From contig JANWIP010000022.1 of NCBI GenBank assembly GCA_025449845.1, positions 30,630 to 94,629 on the forward strand: a stretch of DNA of 64,000 nucleotides, in the 5' to 3' direction. Source of the stretch: Solirubrobacteraceae bacterium. GTDB lineage: Bacteria > Actinomycetota > Thermoleophilia > Solirubrobacterales > Solirubrobacteraceae. How positions within the stretch are numbered: the first letter of the stretch is position 1; every line of letters starts with the position of its first letter. The position numbers and the translations under genes are program-made. The notes beneath the pieces are model-generated. The model was not told where the DNA came from and did not search any database. It saw nothing but the letters and a program-made list of their open reading frames with translations. Below are positions 51,509 through 61,539 of the stretch, piece by piece.

Positions 51509-52624
51509 TCACTCAGGCGCCGCCTGGCGACCATTGCGGCTCGCGTCGCCCAGGAGCTCAAGCACAGCCGACTCGACACGTCCGCGAATGCGAGGATCCC
51601 CAAGGTCTGGGCCTTCTGGAGGAATGTCCTTGAGCGTCTCGGCGATCGTCACTCCCGCGTGGTAGCGGTCGATCACGCGCGGATCGACGTAGGAGGCTCG
51701 ACATACCGCCGGGGTGTTGCCGAGATAGGTGGCCACTGTCTTGATCGCTCTGCTGACCTCGCGCTCCCGCGCCGCGCGGCTCTCCCGACCCCCTCCCCTG
51801 GCCGCGAGTGCCACGGCCGCCAACACGGTTGCGTTCCAGGTGCGGAAGTCCTTGGCGGTAAAGACTCCTCCCGCGTGCCGCTTGACGTAGAGGTTGACTT
51901 CATCCGCATGGATCTCCGTCCAGCCATCCGCGGCACGATAGGCGAGCAACTGCGAACCGCCGCGTCTGCGCTTAAGCGTCGCGATGACACGCAGGGCGTC
52001 CTCGTCCGCGATCTCCTGCACCCGTCGCTGTCCTGACTTCGCGGGAAAGTCGAAGACGAGCTCGTGTTCAGCGATCGTCACATGTTCGCGCAGCATCGTT
52101 GTCAGTCCATAGGACTCGTTGCGCTCGGCGTAGTCCTCTGAGCCTATGCGGAAAAACCCGAGGTCAAGCAGCCTTACCGCACAGGCAAGGACCCGCTCGG
52201 AGGTGAGATCCTTCACCGCCAGCGGAGCCCTGGCGGCTGGGCCCCTTCTGGCGGCTCGGCCCCTTCTGGTGGCTCGGTCTGACTCTAGATCCCGTGCAAC
52301 GCGGCGGCGCAAGCGTGGTAAGGCCTGCCCGAAGGCGAGCATCGAGTCGTACTTCAGGCGGTCGCGGTGCGCACGCCAGCGCTCGTGGTAGAGGTACTGC
52401 TTGCGTCCCGCGGCGTCGAGGCCGGTGGCCTGTAGGTGTCCAAGCGGATCCATACAGATCCAGACCTCGCGCCAGGCGGGAGGTATGGCAAGGTCAGCGA
52501 TGCGCTCCAGGACCTCTGGGTCATCAATGCGCTCTCCGGCGTCGTCGCGGTACTCAAAGCCGCGGCCGCGCCGCCGCCGGGCGATGCCGGGCGCGGCACA
52601 ATTGGACCTCCGCAGTCTTGGCAT
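51509..52624 (-). CDS. DNA topoisomerase IB (eukaryotic/poxvirus type)
   Basis: A 371-aa type IB topoisomerase. The N-terminal domain (IPPAWREVWICMDPLGHLQATG, with YLYHERWRAHRD) and catalytic core (GFFRIGSEDYAE, LYVKRHAGGVFTAKDFRTWN) end with the active-site tyrosine in CRASYVDPRVI. It relaxes supercoils by 3'-phosphotyrosine chemistry. An Arg/Ala insert near residue 120 (RATRRGRAARRGPAAR) is encoded by an 18-bp tandem repeat. The ATG has AAGGAGAG upstream. A run of ten C lies at 51489-51498, past its stop. Confidence 0.93.
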   Translation of the reverse strand: MPRLRRSNCAAPGIARRRRGRGFEYRDDAGERIDDPEVLERIADLAIPPAWREVWICMDPLGHLQATGLDAAGRKQYLYHERWRAHRDRLKYDSMLAFGQALPRLRRRVARDLESDRATRRGRAARRGPAARAPLAVKDLTSERVLACAVRLLDLGFFRIGSEDYAERNESYGLTTMLREHVTIAEHELVFDFPAKSGQRRVQEIADEDALRVIATLKRRRGGSQLLAYRAADGWTEIHADEVNLYVKRHAGGVFTAKDFRTWNATVLAAVALAARGGGRESRAAREREVSRAIKTVATYLGNTPAVCRASYVDPRVIDRYHAGVTIAETLKDIPPEGPDLGDPRIRGRVESAVLELLGDASRNGRQAAPE

Positions 52625-52740
52625 AGCTCTCCTTTACCCACCTCATCATCGCTCTCCCCTGCCCCGCTCCGATTGCCGCGGTTCGCGGCTGGGTAAAGCA
52701 CTTGCGTCCCAGCCCACCAACGAAGTTCGAGGAGGACTAG

Positions 52741-53253
52741 ATGCCGGCGATGAAGAGCAGCAGCGGGATCCTTGCCGATGACATGCGCGAGGAGCGCGAC
52801 GGCATCATCAAGATGCTGAGCAAGGCCTACTGGATGGAGATCGAGACGGTGATGAGCTATATCGCAAACTCGGTGAACCCAGACGGCGTGCGTGCACAGG
52901 AGATCATCGCTTCGCTGCGCGAGGACATCCAGGAGGAGCTCGGACACGCCACCCAGTTTGCTAATCGCATCAAGGAGCTCTACGGCGTGGTGCCCGGCTC
53001 GATGGACTTCAAGGCCGAGCAGTCCTACCTGCAGCCGCCAAAGCACCAGAGCGACATCGTGCATGTCGTCAAAGGCGTGATCGCGGCCGAGACCGGAGCG
53101 ATCGACTACTACAACGAGATCATCCAGGCGACGGACGAGAGCGATCCGGTGACGAACGACATGGTGATCGCGATCCTGCACGACGAGGAGCGCCACCGGC
53201 GCCTCTTCGAGGGCTTCCTGCGCGAGTACGACGAGGAGCCCCCACGCTCCTAG
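52741..53253 (+). CDS. Ferritin-like domain protein
   Basis: A 170-aa four-helix protein. Di-iron ligand pattern: E in YWMEIETVMSY, E-x2-H in REDIQEELGHA, E in AAETGAIDYYNE and E-x2-H in HDEERHRRLFEG. This is the bacterioferritin/rubrerythrin-like pattern, so iron storage or oxidative defence is likely. RBS GAGGAGG lies 6 bp before the ATG. It is divergent from topoisomerase IB and next to bcp, a stress-themed neighbourhood. Confidence 0.88.
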   Translation: MPAMKSSSGILADDMREERDGIIKMLSKAYWMEIETVMSYIANSVNPDGVRAQEIIASLREDIQEELGHATQFANRIKELYGVVPGSMDFKAEQSYLQPPKHQSDIVHVVKGVIAAETGAIDYYNEIIQATDESDPVTNDMVIAILHDEERHRRLFEGFLREYDEEPPRS

Positions 53254-53269
53254 AGGGCTAGGCAACCAC

Positions 53270-54805
53270 TCAGGTAACAGCGCCAGCGACGCTCGCGGCG
53301 GCCCTGCCGTCAGGGACGCTCACGATGCTGCCGTTGGGCACATGCACAGCCACTCCAGGCGCCGGATCGATTTCGACCTCACCCCCGCTGGGAAGCTCGA
53401 CCCGCGAGACGCTGGCTGCCGTCGTCTTGACACCGCTGCCAAGCGACGCCGGGGCGCCCGGAAAGCTCACTTCCGTCCCCTCCTCGAGCAGCGCTTCGGC
53501 AGCCTGGACGAGCGTGATGCTGAGCGCGGGATTGCCTGCCACGGCGGGGCTGAGCGACACAGATCCCCCTGCGCCGACGGTCTGAGCGGGGCCAGGCTTA
53601 ATCGCATCTACATAGATCGCCCCCTGCGGGAACTCGATATCGCCGATTTCCGTCTGGCCTACGGTCAGGCCTGTGCTCAGGGTGCCATGAACCTGAGGGC
53701 CGGCGGGCACGGTGACCGTACCGGCGCCGACGTAGCTCACGGCGGCGCCCGCAGGCAGTTCGAGCTCAGCCGTGTCGCCGGTGAGGATCAGCTTGCCCGC
53801 ATTTGCGAAGGTGACAGCGCTGCCCCGTTGAAAGCGCTTGCCCAGGCCAGGACCGGCGTCACCGACATCGGCGTCTTCGGCGTCCACTGCATGAGCCCCA
53901 TTGCTGATGAGCGCCGTGGTTTCCAAACCGACGAAGAGAATGCGCTCACCCGGCAGCGCCGTCACGATTGCCCCCTTGCCCACTTTCAGGTGGCAGCTTT
54001 CATTGCAGGTGAGCGATCCACCCGTGGCAATTTCGACGCTTGCGGCCCCTTTGACGGAGTAGGTGATACCGGGACATATGGTGATCTCGCCGGGCGAAGC
54101 CAACGCCACCGTGCCACCGCCCGGGAAGCTCACATCGCTGTCGGCGCTGACCTGCAGGCTGCTGCCGCCCGTCACGGTGCTCGCCAGCGTGGGGCCACCG
54201 GGAAGGGCCTTCTTGCCCAGGTAGCTGGCGGCAGAGACGCCGGAGAGAGCGAGCAGCGAACCGGGGAGGATCGGCAGCGATGGGGTGGTGCTCGTCACCT
54301 TCAGATGCAAGAAACCGGCGATGAAATAGGCCAGCAGGACTAGGTTGAACAGAAAGTACTGCGAGTCGAGCAGATCGACCGTGCCGCCATCGCTTGAGAA
54401 GACCTGTCCAATACCAGTAATCGGGTTCATCGTCGGTTTGTGCAGGTAGGTCTTGGCGGCGCCGGGGCCTTCCTGGCTGCTGGTGATCGCCTTCGCTCCG
54501 AGGGCCGCTCCCGCGGGGATGCCCAAGAGCGCGAGATAAGAGGCTGGCACGTTTGAGAAGACCGCCGTTCCGCGATAGCGGATCAGCAGCGCGATAAACG
54601 CCCAGAGCAGCGCAAAGGTCCACAGCACGATCGAGATCTTCGAGGTTGACCAGCGATTGTCCAGGCCATTGATCAGGCCACCAATACGCCCTTGCTTCTG
54701 GAAACCCCCAATCAGCATCAGCAGCATGAAAACGACGATGACAATCACGAGCGCGCCCCAGTGGGCCGTGGCCCAACTTGAATGAGCGGTAGGGACTTCT
54801 TTCAT
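53270..54805 (-). CDS. Membrane protein with long beta-rich extracytoplasmic region (hypothetical)
   Basis: 511 aa. Four or five hydrophobic helices lie in residues 15-200 (WGALVIVIVVFMLLMLIGGF, SIVLWTFALLWAFIALLI, FLFNLVLLAYFIAGFL). About 300 residues of short Gly/Val/Ala-rich strands follow (SDVSFPGGGTVALASPGEIT, LELPAGAAVSYVGAGTVTVP), suggesting a repetitive beta solenoid or sandwich. No family recognised. It stands alone; 54806-55013 upstream shows nothing. Confidence 0.65.
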   Translation of the reverse strand: MKEVPTAHSSWATAHWGALVIVIVVFMLLMLIGGFQKQGRIGGLINGLDNRWSTSKISIVLWTFALLWAFIALLIRYRGTAVFSNVPASYLALLGIPAGAALGAKAITSSQEGPGAAKTYLHKPTMNPITGIGQVFSSDGGTVDLLDSQYFLFNLVLLAYFIAGFLHLKVTSTTPSLPILPGSLLALSGVSAASYLGKKALPGGPTLASTVTGGSSLQVSADSDVSFPGGGTVALASPGEITICPGITYSVKGAASVEIATGGSLTCNESCHLKVGKGAIVTALPGERILFVGLETTALISNGAHAVDAEDADVGDAGPGLGKRFQRGSAVTFANAGKLILTGDTAELELPAGAAVSYVGAGTVTVPAGPQVHGTLSTGLTVGQTEIGDIEFPQGAIYVDAIKPGPAQTVGAGGSVSLSPAVAGNPALSITLVQAAEALLEEGTEVSFPGAPASLGSGVKTTAASVSRVELPSGGEVEIDPAPGVAVHVPNGSIVSVPDGRAAASVAGAVT

Positions 54806-55013
54806 GGTCGTGCCTGGCGTGCGATCGATCTGGGCATGGCGTCTTAAGCCGATGAAGGTACACCATCGAGCGCCAGCGTGCGGTCAAGCAGCGATGACAG
54901 TGTCAAGGATCTGTACTTGAGACCTAGCTTCTACAGCGCTCATACATGAACTTTTCAACCCAGAGGCCATAGCATCAGTGACCGCGTAGTCCTCGTCAGC
55001 GAGCAGCGCGAAG

Positions 55014-55913
55014 CTACTTCAAAAGCCGGGACATACGGCGATCCTTGAGGACGCGCCCGTCGGTCTGGCAGTGAGGACAGTAAGCAATGACGTAGTCCTC
55101 GAAGTGCACGGCCTCAAGCGTGGTGCCACAGCGCGGACAAGGCTCGCTCTCGTGGCGATGCACCCTCAAGGGCATAGGCAGCTTGTCGGGAATGGGCAAC
55201 CGCACGACCTGCTCATAGTGCTCGATCGCGCCACCCAGCGTGCCCACGATCGCCTCGCGCAAGCGCCCAAGCTCCTGCTCATCAAGATCGTTGCCGCGCT
55301 TGTAAGGCGAGAGACGAGCCTGCCACAAGATCTCATCAACCCAAGAGCGTCCGATGCCGGCGATGGTGCGCTGATCGCGCAAGAGGGTGTGCAGCGGCCG
55401 CGGCGCGCGCAGCACCTCCCCCAGCGCAACGGCATCAGGCGGCGCCGGCCAGGCTTCGGGGCCGAGCTTGGCGACGGCCTCGTCCTGCTCAACGTCCTCC
55501 TCGCGCAGCAGCTTGACCCAGGCGGCCTGCTTGGAGCCAAACTCGCGCAGGCGCAGCTCGCGCCCGCCGTCCAAACGCACCAGCAGTCGAGACGTGCGAT
55601 CGCGCGGCCCCGCAAGCTTGTCGTAGAGCTGCAGACGGCCAGCGGACATGAGATGAATGAGCAGCGCCAGCTCGCTCTCCTCACCAGCGCTACCACCCAC
55701 TGCCCCCGCGTCAGCCCTGCCCCCCAGGCGCACGATCAGATTCTTGCCGCGCCGCCCGACCCCCACGACCTCACGCCCGGCGAGCACCGAAAGCGGAGGG
55801 TCAAAGGTCTTCAGCGCATTGATCCCGGGCGCGAGCGCCGACTCGATGCTCGCCCCACGCAGGGCGCTGTCGAGCCGGCGCGCGGTGATCTCAACCTCAG
55901 GCAGCTCAGGCAT
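55014..55913 (-). CDS. Formamidopyrimidine-DNA glycosylase / endonuclease VIII family (Fpg/Nei)
   Basis: A 299-aa base-excision-repair glycosylase. It begins MPELPEVE with the catalytic Pro and Glu at the N-terminus. The helix-two-turn-helix IAGIGRSWVDEILWQARLSP and a C-terminal zinc finger CPRCG...YCPHCQTDG are intact. It excises oxidised purines or pyrimidines and cuts the abasic site; Fpg and Nei cannot be separated with confidence here. The start is fixed because Pro2 is the nucleophile. Confidence 0.93.
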   Translation of the reverse strand: MPELPEVEITARRLDSALRGASIESALAPGINALKTFDPPLSVLAGREVVGVGRRGKNLIVRLGGRADAGAVGGSAGEESELALLIHLMSAGRLQLYDKLAGPRDRTSRLLVRLDGGRELRLREFGSKQAAWVKLLREEDVEQDEAVAKLGPEAWPAPPDAVALGEVLRAPRPLHTLLRDQRTIAGIGRSWVDEILWQARLSPYKRGNDLDEQELGRLREAIVGTLGGAIEHYEQVVRLPIPDKLPMPLRVHRHESEPCPRCGTTLEAVHFEDYVIAYCPHCQTDGRVLKDRRMSRLLK

Positions 55914-55941
55914 CGCCCCTCATCGTAGGGCGAGCCCGACC

Positions 55942-57369
55942 TCAAGAAGCGTGAATCGCGGGCCCTTCGTACTTGACGCCCGCGGGGTTGGTCCAGCGCA
56001 CGCGCCACGCGGAGGCCTGCCCAGAGCTAAGCGCCCATTCGCCCAAGGCGCCGGTACGGACGCTCTTGAGCACACGCCACTTATGCGAACCCTTGGGCTG
56101 CACGAGCACGGTGACCGAGGTCGGCCCCAAGGTAGGCCGCACAAGCCCCCAGAGCGAAACACGGTGTCCGTGCTTGGAGACGGTGAGCGGAATGGGCCAG
56201 CCGAAAAAGAGCGGCTTGGGGCTGCCATTCACATACTCAAGGCCGGTCTGAAAGCGTACGACCCCGCCGTGCACGCTTGACCCAGGCGCACCACCGAGCG
56301 GATCGTCACGCAGGAGATACTGCGAGAAGGCGGCGACGCGCGGGTTGGACCAGGCGATGTGCTCCGCCTGAGCATCGAATTCGGCCTGCTTGGCGACGCT
56401 GACGCCGAGGAAGCGGTTGGGCTTGCTCTGCACGCCGAACTCGGTCAGGTAGATGGGCATGCCAGAGCGAATCGCATGCGCGCGGGCGGCCAGATCCAAG
56501 GCCCGAGACAAGCGCGAAAGCACCCCGATCATGACGTTGTCGGCCCCCGGCGGGTGGTAGGAAGGACCGGCAGCGGTCGTATAGGCGTGATGCGCGTAAC
56601 CAAATGCCGGCAAAGACCCGCATGAGCCCGACTTGCGGTAGTGCGGATTGAGGCAAAGCGCCCCCCGCAAGAAGGCCAGCGGCGCAACATCGTGCAGAGG
56701 CCCTTCGCGCCGCGTGACGCTATCCGAGCCGGTGGGCGCGGTTTCGCCCATGAGCACCTTGGGGCTGGCAAGACCGGCGGCCTTGAGCCCGTTGTAGCCG
56801 GCCTGGAAGAGCGCGCGATAGATGCGCGGCGAGGCAGGCTGCCCGTGCGAGTCGAACTGCGGCTGCAAAAAGGCGGGGTGATTGGGCTCATTCCAGATCG
56901 CCCAAAGCCCAATCTGGGAGCCGTAGTGGCGCCCCAAGGCAGTCATGAACTGTTCGAAATAGAGCGCATTGGGGTGCGTGACGGAGTCGCGATGCGTAGA
57001 GGTGGCCCACTTGGGCACAGGCGAAGTGACGGTCAGAAGCACCTGCCAGTGCAGCCGCTGCGCTTCGATGACGAGCGGGTCGTACTGGCTCCAGTTGTAG
57101 CTGGCGGGGTTGGTGGCATCGAAATTGGGCTTCGTGGCGCTGTTCGCATCAGGCGCGACTTCGCGCCAGTAGAGCTCGATGCGCAGCGCCTTGACGCCAA
57201 GATGCTGCAGCTGAGCGAAAGCAGCGGCGCGCGTGCTGGGATTGATGAGCTCGGTGGAAGCCTCGAAGTAGACGGCCTGACCGTGGGAGGCCAAGGCCTC
57301 GCCGGCACCAAGGGAGGCGAACGCCAGGCAGGCGAGGGACAGGGAAAGGAGTGCTTTGGCTTTGGACAT
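55942..57369 (-). CDS. Secreted glycoside hydrolase, cellulase-like TIM barrel
   Basis: About 475 aa with a signal peptide (LLSLSLACLAFASLGAGEAL, cleavage near ASHG). The TIM barrel of clan GH-A type has the acid/base glutamate in WAIWNEPNHP and the likely nucleophile in PIYLTEFGVQSKP. A C-terminal beta domain of about 90 residues (GWPIPLTVSKHGHRVSLWG) follows. Substrate may be a beta-glycan or cell-wall polymer. The ATG at 57369 starts at MSKAKALL, just before the signal sequence; a longer frame upstream is not protein-like. Confidence 0.85.
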   Translation of the reverse strand: MSKAKALLSLSLACLAFASLGAGEALASHGQAVYFEASTELINPSTRAAAFAQLQHLGVKALRIELYWREVAPDANSATKPNFDATNPASYNWSQYDPLVIEAQRLHWQVLLTVTSPVPKWATSTHRDSVTHPNALYFEQFMTALGRHYGSQIGLWAIWNEPNHPAFLQPQFDSHGQPASPRIYRALFQAGYNGLKAAGLASPKVLMGETAPTGSDSVTRREGPLHDVAPLAFLRGALCLNPHYRKSGSCGSLPAFGYAHHAYTTAAGPSYHPPGADNVMIGVLSRLSRALDLAARAHAIRSGMPIYLTEFGVQSKPNRFLGVSVAKQAEFDAQAEHIAWSNPRVAAFSQYLLRDDPLGGAPGSSVHGGVVRFQTGLEYVNGSPKPLFFGWPIPLTVSKHGHRVSLWGLVRPTLGPTSVTVLVQPKGSHKWRVLKSVRTGALGEWALSSGQASAWRVRWTNPAGVKYEGPAIHAS

Positions 57370-57424
57370 AGAGGCTAGGACACGACAGCGCGCCGAGGGT
57401 TGCGGTGCGTGTAGCGTGCGGCCG

Positions 57425-58513
57425 GTGAGTTCAGCAAGCGCACCGGACGACATCGTCAAGACGCATGCGGAGGCGGAGGGTAACAGCCGCCCGCCGCTGC
57501 TGGTGCTGGAGCCGTTGCGCGAGTTCCTGGACGCCAGGGAGCTCGGCGCCGGCGCGATCAGCGCGGAGCCGATCGGCGAAGGCCACTCCAACGTGACCTA
57601 TCTGCTCACGCGCGAGGACGGCAGCGAGCTGGTGCTGCGCCGCCCGCCACGCCCGCCACTGCCCCCAAGCGCGCATGATGTCCTGCGCGAGGCGCGGCTG
57701 CTGCAAGCGTTGTGGCCAACAACTGCTCGCGTACCGCGCGTGCTGGCAGTAGGCAAGAGCGAGGAGCTGATCGGAAGCCCTTTTTATTTAATGGAGAGGG
57801 TTGTCGGTGATGTCATTGTCTCCAGTGTGCCCGAGCAGTTAGATGCCCCGCAGGAGCGCAAGCGCATAAGCGAGGAATTGATCGATGCGCTAGTGGAGAT
57901 CCATGCGGTGGACTGGCAGGCAGCGGGCCTGGAGGGCTTTGGCAAGCCGACGGGCTACCTGGAGCGCCAGCTGCGGCGCTTCGGCGGCCTGTGGGAGCTG
58001 AATCGGACACGCGAGATCCCCGAGGTAGAACGCGTAGGCAAGTGGATGGCCGAGAACCTGCCTGAGTCAGGCCCGGCGACGATCGTGCACGGCGACTACC
58101 GCCTAGGCAACACGATGTACGCCCCACAGGCGCCCGCGCGGCTGACGGCGGTGCTGGACTGGGAGATGGCGACGATCGGCGATCCGCTGGCAGATCTGGG
58201 CTACCTGTGCATGATGTGGACGGAGGGGGGAGACCCCAAGGGCGGCATGCGCGAGTACCTAGGCGGCGTGACACGCGCCAATGGCTTTCTGACGCGCGGC
58301 GAGCTGATCGCGCGCTACGAAGAGCGCACAGGGCGCTCGATGCGCGACCTGCGCTGGTATACGACGCTGGCGCTGTGGAAGAGTGCGGTGTTCATGGAGG
58401 GCAACTACAAGCGCGCGGTGGCAGGCACCACTGACGACCCCTACCTGAAGCAGTTCGGGGAGGGCGTGGTGGAGCTGGCGCGCCAGGCCGAGGGGGTGGC
58501 GTATGGCGGCTGA
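57425..58513 (+). CDS. Phosphotransferase (APH) family protein, ACAD10/11-kinase-like
   Basis: About 362 aa with an aminoglycoside-phosphotransferase fold. GEGHSNVTYLLT is the nucleotide loop, IVHGDYRLGNTMY the catalytic loop with its Asp, and LDWEMATIGDPLADLG the metal site. These motifs match the APH domain of mammalian ACAD10/ACAD11 and bacterial homologues, which phosphorylate hydroxyacyl-CoA-type substrates rather than antibiotics. The GTG at 57425 is assumed. It overlaps the HAD gene by 11 bp, a pairing also seen fused in ACAD10. Confidence 0.88.
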   Translation: MSSASAPDDIVKTHAEAEGNSRPPLLVLEPLREFLDARELGAGAISAEPIGEGHSNVTYLLTREDGSELVLRRPPRPPLPPSAHDVLREARLLQALWPTTARVPRVLAVGKSEELIGSPFYLMERVVGDVIVSSVPEQLDAPQERKRISEELIDALVEIHAVDWQAAGLEGFGKPTGYLERQLRRFGGLWELNRTREIPEVERVGKWMAENLPESGPATIVHGDYRLGNTMYAPQAPARLTAVLDWEMATIGDPLADLGYLCMMWTEGGDPKGGMREYLGGVTRANGFLTRGELIARYEERTGRSMRDLRWYTTLALWKSAVFMEGNYKRAVAGTTDDPYLKQFGEGVVELARQAEGVAYGG

Positions 58514-59168
58514 GGCGACAGCGAGCGACACGGCCGAGGCGCAGACGGGCAACGAGGCGAGCGAGCGCAAGGGCCTGTTGATCGACTGGGGCGGGGTGCT
58601 GACGACCAACCTGTTCGCCTCCTTCCATAGCTACTGCGTAGCGAGCGAGATCGACCCGGAGGCGCTGGTAAAGAGCTTCCGCGAGAACCCAGAGTTCCGC
58701 GAGGAGCTGATCGCGCTAGAGAAGGGAGCGCTCGACGAGGAGGCGTTCGAGCAGCGCTTCGCGGTGATGCTGGGGGTCTCACCAGAGGGCCTGGTCGACG
58801 GCCTGTTCGCGGGCGTGGGCCCGGATGAGGCAATGATCGCGGCGGTGCGCAAGGCGCGCGAAGCAGGCATCCGCACAGGGCTGATCAGCAACTCGTGGGG
58901 CACGCATCGCTACCCCCACGAGCTCTTCGCAGAGCTGTTCGACGGCATCGTGATCAGCGGTGAGGAGGGAATGCGCAAGCCCTCAAGGCGAATGTACGAA
59001 CTGGGCGCAGAGCGCGCGGGCATCGAGCCAGGCCTGTGCGTGTACGTGGACGATCTGCCCTTCAACCTGCCGCCGGCGGAGAAGCTGGGGATGGCCACGG
59101 TGCACCACACGAGCTCCGACACGACGGTGCCGGAGCTTGAGCGGTTGCTGGGCCTCTCGTTGGCCTAA
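58503..59168 (+). CDS. HAD-family hydrolase (epoxide-hydrolase N-terminal-like subfamily)
   Basis: A 221-aa HAD phosphatase-like protein: motif I LLIDWGGVLTTN with nucleophile Asp (the usual second Asp is Gly), motif II GLISNSWG, the conserved lysine in GMRKPS, and motif III CVYVDDLPFNLPPA. The G in place of the general-acid Asp is common in the soluble-epoxide-hydrolase N-terminal group. Overlap with the kinase gene and the ACAD10 domain pairing suggest they act on the same phosphorylated intermediate (inference). It ends 4 bp inside the convergent ALDH gene. Confidence 0.85.
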   Translation: MAAEATASDTAEAQTGNEASERKGLLIDWGGVLTTNLFASFHSYCVASEIDPEALVKSFRENPEFREELIALEKGALDEEAFEQRFAVMLGVSPEGLVDGLFAGVGPDEAMIAAVRKAREAGIRTGLISNSWGTHRYPHELFAELFDGIVISGEEGMRKPSRRMYELGAERAGIEPGLCVYVDDLPFNLPPAEKLGMATVHHTSSDTTVPELERLLGLSLA

Positions 59169-60733
59169 CTCTTGGGCTCGTCGATCCCCTTGCCGCGCCC
59201 GTACATGAACTTGAAGAAGCGTGAGAGCAGCTTCGTGGTGCGCGGCTTGTAGGGGAACGTGTGCACCTCGCGCTTGAGCGCCAGGCGCGGCGTGATGACG
59301 ATCGACTGCGGCTCGCAGAACTTGCGGATGCCCCCGGCGCCATGGCGCTGGCCGATGCCCGATTCCTTGCTACCGCCCATGGGCAGCTCAAGCGCGGTGT
59401 AGTTGACCATCGCATCGTTGACGTTGGCCGCACCGGACTGCATCCGCCGCGCGAAGTCCTCGCCGCGGGCGGTGTTGCGCGTGAAGACCGAAGCACCAAG
59501 GCCATAGGGCGAGTCGTTAGCCAGCCGCAAGGCCTCCTCGGCATCGGCGACCTTCATGACGGGCAGCGTCGGACCGAAGGTCTCCTCGGTCATGATCTTC
59601 ATGGTGTGATCGACATCCACGAGCAGCGTGGGCTCATAGAAGCGCCCGCCGCCGTCCCGCTTGACGTGACCGCCGACGAGCGTACGCGCACCCTTGTCGA
59701 CAGCGTCCTTGACGTGCGCTTCGATCGTCTCCAACTGCGGCGGGAAGGTGATGGCGCCGACCTCGACCGAACCGGGGCCATGCGGGGCGCCGACGCGCAG
59801 AGCCTTCATCTTCTCGGTGACCTTGCCGACGAAATCGTCATAGATGGGCGCCTCAACGTAGACGCGCTCGATCGAGATGCAGGTCTGACCGGCGTTCTGC
59901 ATGGAATAGTAGACAGCCGTATTGGCGGCGCGCTCGACGTCGGCGTCGGCGAGCACCACCATGGGGTCCTTGCCGCCGAGCTCAAGCGAGCAGGGAATGA
60001 GGCGCCGAGCAGCCGCTTCGGCGACCTTGCGCCCGGTGCGGGTGGAGCCGGTGAACATGATCATGTCGACCTGCTCGATCAGCGCCGCGCCGGTCTCGCC
60101 GCGGCCGGTGGCGACCTGGAAGACGCCCTCAGGCAGGCCGGACTCGCGCAGTCCTTCGGCCATCAGCAGCGAGGTGAGCGGCGTGACCTCAGAAGGCTTG
60201 AGGATGACGCTGTTGCCGGCGGCGAGCGCAGGGATGCAGTCGCCGAAGGAGTTCGTGAGGGGATAGTTCCAAGGCCCGATGACGCCTATGAGACCTAAGG
60301 GGCGGTAGCGCACGATCAGCTTCTTGCCCTTAACGAGCAGCTGGCTGGAGCGCACTTTCTCATCGGCCAGGTACTTGGGGGCGTTGTCAGCCCAGAAGCC
60401 AAAGGCGTTGGCGGCGTAGCCGATCTCGGCAAAGACGGCGTCCTCGTAGGTCTTGCCGGTCTCGGACATGATCGTGTCGATCACGCGCTGGTTGTTGTCC
60501 ATCAGCCACTTCTGCGCGCGCCTGAGCACCTGCGTGCGAGCCTCAAAGCCAAAGGCCTCCCAGCGAGGCTGCACTTCACGCCCCTTGCGCGCCAGCTCAG
60601 CAACGGCGGCAGCATCGAGGTCGGGCACCGAGGCGACGATCTGACCCGTGGCGGGGTTCTCGACAGGGATGTCCGCGGCGCCGTGCGAGGCGCCGTTCTG
60701 GATGTGCAGTGCATGCTGCTCGGTGGTAGCCAT
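59165..60733 (-). CDS. NAD(P)-dependent aldehyde dehydrogenase
   Basis: A 522-aa ALDH-superfamily enzyme. Key motifs are present: IGPWNYPLTN, the cofactor loop MIMFTGSTRTG, the general-base LELGGKDPM with Glu, and the nucleophile NAGQTC. The C-terminal TRLALKREVHTFPYKPR-like tail suggests the succinate-semialdehyde / long-chain aldehyde subgroup. I chose the ATG at 60733, which has a GGGAGG ribosome site, over one 15 bp upstream. Near the APH/HAD pair it may oxidise an aldehyde from the same pathway. Confidence 0.93.
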   Translation of the reverse strand: MATTEQHALHIQNGASHGAADIPVENPATGQIVASVPDLDAAAVAELARKGREVQPRWEAFGFEARTQVLRRAQKWLMDNNQRVIDTIMSETGKTYEDAVFAEIGYAANAFGFWADNAPKYLADEKVRSSQLLVKGKKLIVRYRPLGLIGVIGPWNYPLTNSFGDCIPALAAGNSVILKPSEVTPLTSLLMAEGLRESGLPEGVFQVATGRGETGAALIEQVDMIMFTGSTRTGRKVAEAAARRLIPCSLELGGKDPMVVLADADVERAANTAVYYSMQNAGQTCISIERVYVEAPIYDDFVGKVTEKMKALRVGAPHGPGSVEVGAITFPPQLETIEAHVKDAVDKGARTLVGGHVKRDGGGRFYEPTLLVDVDHTMKIMTEETFGPTLPVMKVADAEEALRLANDSPYGLGASVFTRNTARGEDFARRMQSGAANVNDAMVNYTALELPMGGSKESGIGQRHGAGGIRKFCEPQSIVITPRLALKREVHTFPYKPRTTKLLSRFFKFMYGRGKGIDEPKS

Positions 60734-60896
60734 AGGGCGGCCTCCCAATCTCGTTTCGCTTTGACTGCGGTAAGAGGGACCCGGCTCGCCGGCCTCTAGG
60801 GAGACAGGCTACACCCGTTTGGCCGGCGGGCCAGTCAAATTGCTCCTCGATATCGGACATGCCCGCCCACCGAGGCGGACATGCCGATCGGCGGTG

Positions 60897-61352
<456 letters not shown>

Positions 61353-61539
61353 GTACCTGTAACCAGCCTTTCGTGTTGGGACCGACAGGCTAGACAACGA
61401 TGCGGCTATGCCGCAGAAAGGTCGGGAGGGATGAGGCTCGATGAATACAGGCGCGTCTCCCAGGTCGGCGGGTCGAGAAGGCGAGAGCTTCCAGAGCCCG
61501 GAGTTGCAGGGGAAGGGGATCTCGGCCTACGGGGCACTC

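Noticed and set aside
57425..58513. Aminoglycoside-resistance gene
   Set aside because: APH motifs are present, but the sequence pattern and HAD partner fit the ACAD10/11-type kinases, not drug-modifying enzymes.
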